Shown here piece by piece: positions 51,996 through 54,823 of a stretch of 54,823 nucleotides of DNA (positions are counted from its first letter, which is position 1; the number at the start of each line of letters is the position of its first letter). The notes under the pieces were generated by a model, which made no database searches, was not told where the DNA came from, and saw nothing but the letters and a program-made list of their open reading frames with translations. This DNA comes from Desulfofalx alkaliphila DSM 12257 (GTDB taxonomy: Bacteria; Bacillota; Desulfotomaculia; Desulfotomaculales; Desulfohalotomaculaceae). The translations under genes were made by a program, and so were the position numbers. The DNA lies in the NCBI RefSeq assembly GCF_000711975.1, contig NZ_JONT01000016.1, positions 1-54,823 of the forward strand, in the 5' to 3' direction.

Positions 51996-52241
51996 CTGCA
52001 AATACTAGACTCTGCAGGTATAGGCGATTCGTTGCTGCTAATAGGCATATTGGTTTTGGTTGTTGCTCTGGTAAGTATAGTTGGTAAGGCATTAAGTGAT
52101 ATGTTTATATCTTTTGGTCTAAGTTCTAAAAATGCACTGTTTAGTACAATAGGAGTGTTTGCTTTAGTTTTTTATGTACTAATTTGCAAGACCAGTTTTT
52201 TAGAAACGTGTAATTGGCTAACAAGGGTGGTGGCAAATTGA
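51996..52241 (+). CDS. small membrane protein before the prepilin peptidase
   Basis: This protein of about 81 residues has two hydrophobic helices (about 10-38 and 50-70). The ribosome site AAGGGGGTGAT best fits a CTG start at 51996; a GTG at 51987 lies inside that site. The stop overlaps the TTG of the prepilin peptidase. Unknown, probably part of the pilus machine. Confidence 0.5.
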   Translation: MQILDSAGIGDSLLLIGILVLVVALVSIVGKALSDMFISFGLSSKNALFSTIGVFALVFYVLICKTSFLETCNWLTRVVAN

Positions 52242-52756
52242 CATTACTGGTACAACTGGGGTTAGCTGCTACCTTTGTAGGGATAACCACCTATACTGAT
52301 GCTAAGCAAATGAAAATTTATAATAAGCACGTATTTCCGTTTTTTTTAATAGGGTTTGCCCTAGCGGTCATAAGTAAAAATTATGAACTGTTGATTAGTG
52401 CAGTCATAGTATTTGGAGTGTTCCTTTTTATTTATAATGGTGGGAGAGTTATGTCAAAGCTAATTGCTTCTATGGGTGGTCTACCCCTTTCCTCTGGACA
52501 AAAACCTATGGCCGGGGGAGATGTTAAACTTGCCACCACTCTAGCTTTGTATCTTGGTTTTTTACCAGTGCTATACGGCACTATTTTGGCATGTGTGTTT
52601 ATGGTGGTTTTAGCAGGGATTAAGGCTTGGCGAACCACTGGCAACTCTATGGCTGTAGCGTTTGTAGCCACTGGTAAAATGCCAGCTAAACCAGTTCCTA
52701 TTGGCGCATTGATGGGGCCTTGTTCTTTGGTTATAGCACTATTGTTTTTAATATAG
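52238..52756 (+). CDS. cpaA: prepilin peptidase CpaA/TadV (A24 family)
   Basis: This is a 172-residue polytopic aspartyl protease. The first catalytic Asp is in TYTDAKQMKIYN and the second in MAGGDVKLATTLALYLG, the two TadV/CpaA positions. It lacks the N-methyltransferase domain of larger PilD enzymes. It should cut the Flp pilin encoded upstream. The TTG at 52238 overlaps the previous stop (TTGA) and follows GGTGG; a TTG at 52214 is also in frame. Confidence 0.88.
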   Translation: MTLLVQLGLAATFVGITTYTDAKQMKIYNKHVFPFFLIGFALAVISKNYELLISAVIVFGVFLFIYNGGRVMSKLIASMGGLPLSSGQKPMAGGDVKLATTLALYLGFLPVLYGTILACVFMVVLAGIKAWRTTGNSMAVAFVATGKMPAKPVPIGALMGPCSLVIALLFLI

Positions 52757-52778
52757 AACGGGAGGTGTTAGGAGGAAG

Positions 52779-52880
52779 ATGGATAATAACGAAAGTGCAG
52801 GTTTGGCTTTTTATGTGAGTGCATGTCTGGGTATTTATGTTTTTACTTCACTGTTGTTAAATTTTACCCGAGTTAAGTAA
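52779..52880 (+). CDS. 33-residue membrane peptide
   Basis: AGGAGGAAG precedes an ATG that opens a 33-codon frame with one hydrophobic helix (AGLAFYVSACLGIYVFTSLL) and a basic end. Ribosome site and position between two membrane-protein genes support it. No family recognised. Confidence 0.5.
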   Translation: MDNNESAGLAFYVSACLGIYVFTSLLLNFTRVK

Positions 52881-52906
52881 GAAAGATGCGAAGAAAGGAG
52901 TGCGAA

Positions 52907-53788
52907 ATGGACTATCAGCCATCAGTTAAGACAACAACAGTTCATCACAAGAACCCTGCTGCATTATTAGGAACTTTATATTTGATATGTTTTTGTTTAA
53001 TGTTACCTTTCTATTTGACTTACTCTGGAAGTCAAATACTGACTGAATCGGTAATGCTATTATTATCCCTTGTTGCAATAGTTGGGGTGCATATACTTCT
53101 TAACTGGGCATATTGTTTGGCAAAAATTATTCCAATAACAATGTCTATTATCCTTTTTGCAACTGGTTCTATAGTTTGGGTAATGACACCCCTTTTTATG
53201 GCTCCTTTAGAAATGATATTAGGAGTTACTTTTGGCACTATAGATATCTTTACAAGAGGTGTTGGCAGTAGTTTTATGGTAGGCGTTTCCGGCATGATTG
53301 GTGGTGTAACAGAAACCGTGTCCCGGATAGGCCAACTCCTTATGATTATTGCAGGTTGGTTTTGGTGGTTAGCAGAAAAAACATCCAAACTTGATCAAAA
53401 AGCCCTCGGTTTTTACCTCATATGTTTAGCTGCTTTTGGAGTGATAAGTGGTTTAGCGTCCCTGTACGGGTTACTTATATTTTTGTATTTTTGGCTAATA
53501 GTTTTGTATCAACTAGAGGGTAGGGACGACGTTCCTAGGTTAAGGCTAATCTTTCAACTGGTAGCTACGGTTATTATTGCGCTTAAAGTACCGACATCGA
53601 TAATTTATACAGAAATGACAGTAACTAATCAAATATCAAGCTGGTTAAGTGCTTATCAGAGCCTGCTTATGATAATTATGCTGCTTGTCGTATGGAAACC
53701 AAACATGCTTGTTGACGTAATGCCTGATAAAATTAAAGAATTAGGTAGCAATATATTAAATAATGGCAAGGCATTTATTAAAATTTAA
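52907..53788 (+). CDS. polytopic membrane protein of unknown family
   Basis: This 293-residue protein has about seven to eight hydrophobic helices; it begins with a polar stretch (MDYQPSVKTTTVHHKNPAAL). A central amphipathic, Gly/Val-rich segment (FTRGVGSSFMVGVSGMIGGV) may lie in or along the membrane. The ATG at 52907 follows AAAGGAG; an earlier ATG at 52886 is less well placed. It could be a second VirB6-like or accessory channel protein, but there is no decisive motif. Confidence 0.55.
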   Translation: MDYQPSVKTTTVHHKNPAALLGTLYLICFCLMLPFYLTYSGSQILTESVMLLLSLVAIVGVHILLNWAYCLAKIIPITMSIILFATGSIVWVMTPLFMAPLEMILGVTFGTIDIFTRGVGSSFMVGVSGMIGGVTETVSRIGQLLMIIAGWFWWLAEKTSKLDQKALGFYLICLAAFGVISGLASLYGLLIFLYFWLIVLYQLEGRDDVPRLRLIFQLVATVIIALKVPTSIIYTEMTVTNQISSWLSAYQSLLMIIMLLVVWKPNMLVDVMPDKIKELGSNILNNGKAFIKI

Positions 53789-53799
53789 CAAATTCCCCC

Positions 53800-53828
53800 T
53801 TGACAAGATATGGTAGTGGTAATATGGT
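53800..53828 (+). promoter_or_regulatory. promoter of the AbrB-type gene
   Basis: TTGACA (53800-53805), 17 bases and TATGGT (53823-53828): consensus -35, weak -10. Confidence 0.6.
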
Positions 53829-53834
53829 AAGAAT

Positions 53835-53867
53835 ATAGTAAGTAAATAGTAAGTAAATAGTAAGTCA
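53835..53867 (+). repeat. three 11-bp tandem repeats ahead of the AbrB-type gene
   Basis: ATAGTAAGTAA occurs twice and ATAGTAAGTCA once without gaps. The 11-base period is close to one helical turn and begins just after the -10 region, as for an autoregulatory operator. Confidence 0.65.
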
Positions 53868-53885
53868 GTCAGGGGGTATAAAGCA

Positions 53886-54104
53886 ATGCTTAGGCAAGTA
53901 ACATCAACCATTACCTCAAAAGGACAAACTACCATACCAAAAGAAATAAGATACATGCTTGGGTTAGAAGAAGGAAACAAAATAGTATATACACCATGTA
54001 AAGAGGGTTTTATCATATCTAGGGCAACAGATAAAAATAACATTTGTCCTTATTGTAAAGGTACCGGTCGATGTAAAAAAAATAAGGAGAGTGATAGTTC
54101 ATGA
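53886..54104 (+). CDS. AbrB-family regulator with C-terminal zinc-knuckle tail
   Basis: This is a 72-residue protein. The N-terminal half is a swapped-hairpin AbrB/MazE/SpoVT domain (STITSKGQTTIPKEIRYMLG, EGNKIVYTPCKEGFII). The tail NICPYCKGTGRCKK adds three Cys in a C-x2-C-x4-C layout, likely to bind zinc. AbrB-type proteins repress transition-state genes, and antitoxins share the fold, but no toxin gene is adjacent. Its own promoter and tandem repeats suggest self-regulation, and it may control the array. Confidence 0.85.
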   Translation: MLRQVTSTITSKGQTTIPKEIRYMLGLEEGNKIVYTPCKEGFIISRATDKNNICPYCKGTGRCKKNKESDSS

Positions 54105-54649
54105 TGAAAAGAATGTTGGTATTTTTTATGATGGCGATGATGATGTTTGCAGCCCCGGCTTTTGGCTCTCAGCTTATTGTACCGGGTGATGGTGGGGGTG
54201 GTGTTGATAATTCTCCAATAACTGGTCATATTGGTGAAGACACTACACCAACTCAACCACAACAACCAGTCACACCGCCACCACCGGCACCACCTGCTGG
54301 TATTACAATCATTGTTGATGGGATAAAGGTAAATCCCGATGTAGCACCGTATGTAGACAACAACTACCGCACCCAAGCACCCTTTAGGGCAATTGGTGAA
54401 ACCCTTGGTTGCACAGTAACTTGGCTAGAATCAGAACGTAAGGTAATGGTAGAAAAAGAAGGCTTTAAAGTAGAGATGGTAATTGGGCAGCGATCCTTTA
54501 CTGTCAACGGTGCAACCAAAACCATGGATACATCACCTGTTATTAAAAACGGCAGAACCTTCATTCCAGTACGTTACCTGGGCGAAGCTTTAGATTGTAA
54601 CGTGGAGTGGATAGATGACACGAAAACTGTAAACATAACTAGCAAGTAA
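54101..54649 (+). CDS. secreted protein with copper amine oxidase N-terminal-like domain
   Basis: This is a 182-residue exported protein. A signal peptide rich in Met and Phe (about 1-22, ending AFG-SQ) is followed by a Pro/Thr-rich linker (about 45-66) and a stalk domain (IIVDGIKVNPDVAPYVDNNY, APFRAIGETLGCTVTWLESE, FIPVRYLGEALDCNVEWIDD). The domain is the copper amine oxidase N-domain-like fold common in clostridial surface proteins; no copper enzyme is attached. The ATG overlaps the AbrB stop region (TTCATGATG), so they are co-transcribed. A terminator follows. Confidence 0.82.
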   Translation: MMKRMLVFFMMAMMMFAAPAFGSQLIVPGDGGGGVDNSPITGHIGEDTTPTQPQQPVTPPPPAPPAGITIIVDGIKVNPDVAPYVDNNYRTQAPFRAIGETLGCTVTWLESERKVMVEKEGFKVEMVIGQRSFTVNGATKTMDTSPVIKNGRTFIPVRYLGEALDCNVEWIDDTKTVNITSK

Positions 54650-54650
54650 A

Positions 54651-54685
54651 CAAACCCGGCGCAAGCTGGGTTTTAGCTTTGTCCA
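54651..54685 (+). terminator. terminator after the secreted protein gene
   Basis: AACCCGGC/GCTGGGTT-type stem across GCAA, followed by TTAGCTTTG. Moderate T-content. Confidence 0.55.
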
Positions 54686-54701
54686 AAAGGAGGTATATAT
54701 A

Positions 54702-54823
54702 GTGAGAAAAGCCTTAATATTAGCCTTGATGATAGCACTAACATTATCATTTAGTTTTTGTGCATTTGCAAATACCAGTAGCGGTGATGTAACTACCTTT
54801 GGTTTTAATGACAACCGCAATCG
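54702..54823 (+). CDS. secreted protein (partial, runs off window)
   Basis: The GTG at 54702 follows AAAGGAGG. The 40 visible codons give a signal peptide (MRKALILALMIALTLSFSFC with an AFA-type cleavage site) and the start of a mature part rich in Ser, Thr and Gly. Too short to assign. Confidence 0.6.
   Translation, partial: MRKALILALMIALTLSFSFCAFANTSSGDVTTFGFNDNRN

Larger units (their letters stand above)
32551..54823. mobile_element. candidate sigK-intervening element, left end (right end outside window)
   Basis: Everything right of the sigK break is accessory: a TcmP/radical-SAM-like pair, a tyrosine recombinase, and a long rightward array of type IV secretion and Tad pilus genes, with many small unknown membrane proteins. 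The left limit (about 32551) is where SigK similarity stops. The right limit and the 5' half of sigK are not in the window, so the length is at least 22 kb. It could also be two neighbouring elements, since the integrase lies 2.6 kb in from the break. The idea of developmentally timed excision comes from other species and is inference here. Confidence 0.55.

Noticed and set aside
53835-53867. Three 11-bp tandem repeats as a CRISPR-like array
   Set aside because: The repeats are contiguous without spacers and lie between a promoter and a regulator gene, so an operator is the better reading. No CRISPR array or cas gene is present in the window.
36098-54823. Complete integrative conjugative element
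   Set aside because: No relaxase, VirD4-type coupling protein or origin of transfer could be seen, so conjugation is not claimed from this window alone.

Overview
The window looks like chromosome of an anaerobic, spore-forming, Gram-positive bacterium of the Clostridia, most like the Peptococcaceae/Desulfotomaculaceae. The evidence is a late-sporulation sigma factor (SigK) fragment, S-layer-homology proteins, a T-box riboswitch, strong AGGAGG-type ribosome sites with many TTG/GTG starts, and a TauE/SafE exporter paired with a small membrane protein in a style I associate with sulfate reducers. The genus is an inference from gene style; nothing here fixes a species.

Bases 1-32,550 are mostly ordinary chromosome. 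A broken IS3-type transposase lies at the left edge. Then comes a metal and oxidative/nitrosative-stress block (1.2-7.1 kb): ScdA-like protein, P1B-type ATPase, ArsR-type regulator operon, CxxC metallochaperone, DUF2935 protein and Dps. Two of these transcription units have the same FNR/CRP-type promoter. Next are trpB behind a T-box leader, a TauE/SafE exporter operon with an elaborate leader, a chemoreceptor, uppP, a Nudix hydrolase, plsC, a zinc phospholipase C-like protein, ychF, a YkgJ-type protein, a Na/phosphate transporter and two divergent SLH proteins. A SIMIBI GTPase, mltG, a U32 peptidase-family protein, a class B penicillin-binding protein, a triple-HTH regulator, thioredoxin and an MBL-fold lipoprotein with two small proteins follow.

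At about 32.55 kb the chromosome is interrupted. The 3' part of sigK (minus strand) starts abruptly in the conserved I-E-N-E-I-L-M-H-L-R stretch, which as I recall is where the skin elements of Bacillus subtilis and Clostridioides difficile split the gene. To its right lies accessory DNA running to the window edge: a TcmP/three-Cys-motif pair, a tyrosine recombinase and a long rightward gene array. I read this as the left end of a candidate sigK-intervening element at least 22 kb long. The 5' half of sigK should lie beyond the right edge.

The array (36.1-52.8 kb) joins two machines. First come parts of a Gram-positive type IV secretion system: VirB2-like, VirB3/PrgI-like, a VirB4 companion, VirB4, VirB6/TrbL-like, and a VirB1-like transglycosylase fused to an M23 peptidase. 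A complete-looking Tad/Flp pilus set follows: CpaB, two CpaE/TadZ-like ATPases, CpaF/TadA, TadB, TadC, a 54-residue Flp pilin and a prepilin peptidase, with several tiny membrane proteins between them. No relaxase, coupling protein, VirB8 or separate VirB11 is visible, so CpaF is the only VirB11-family ATPase. A hybrid envelope machine inside a sporulation gene is the most interesting feature. The right end holds an AbrB-type regulator with a zinc-knuckle tail and two secreted proteins, one cut by the window edge.
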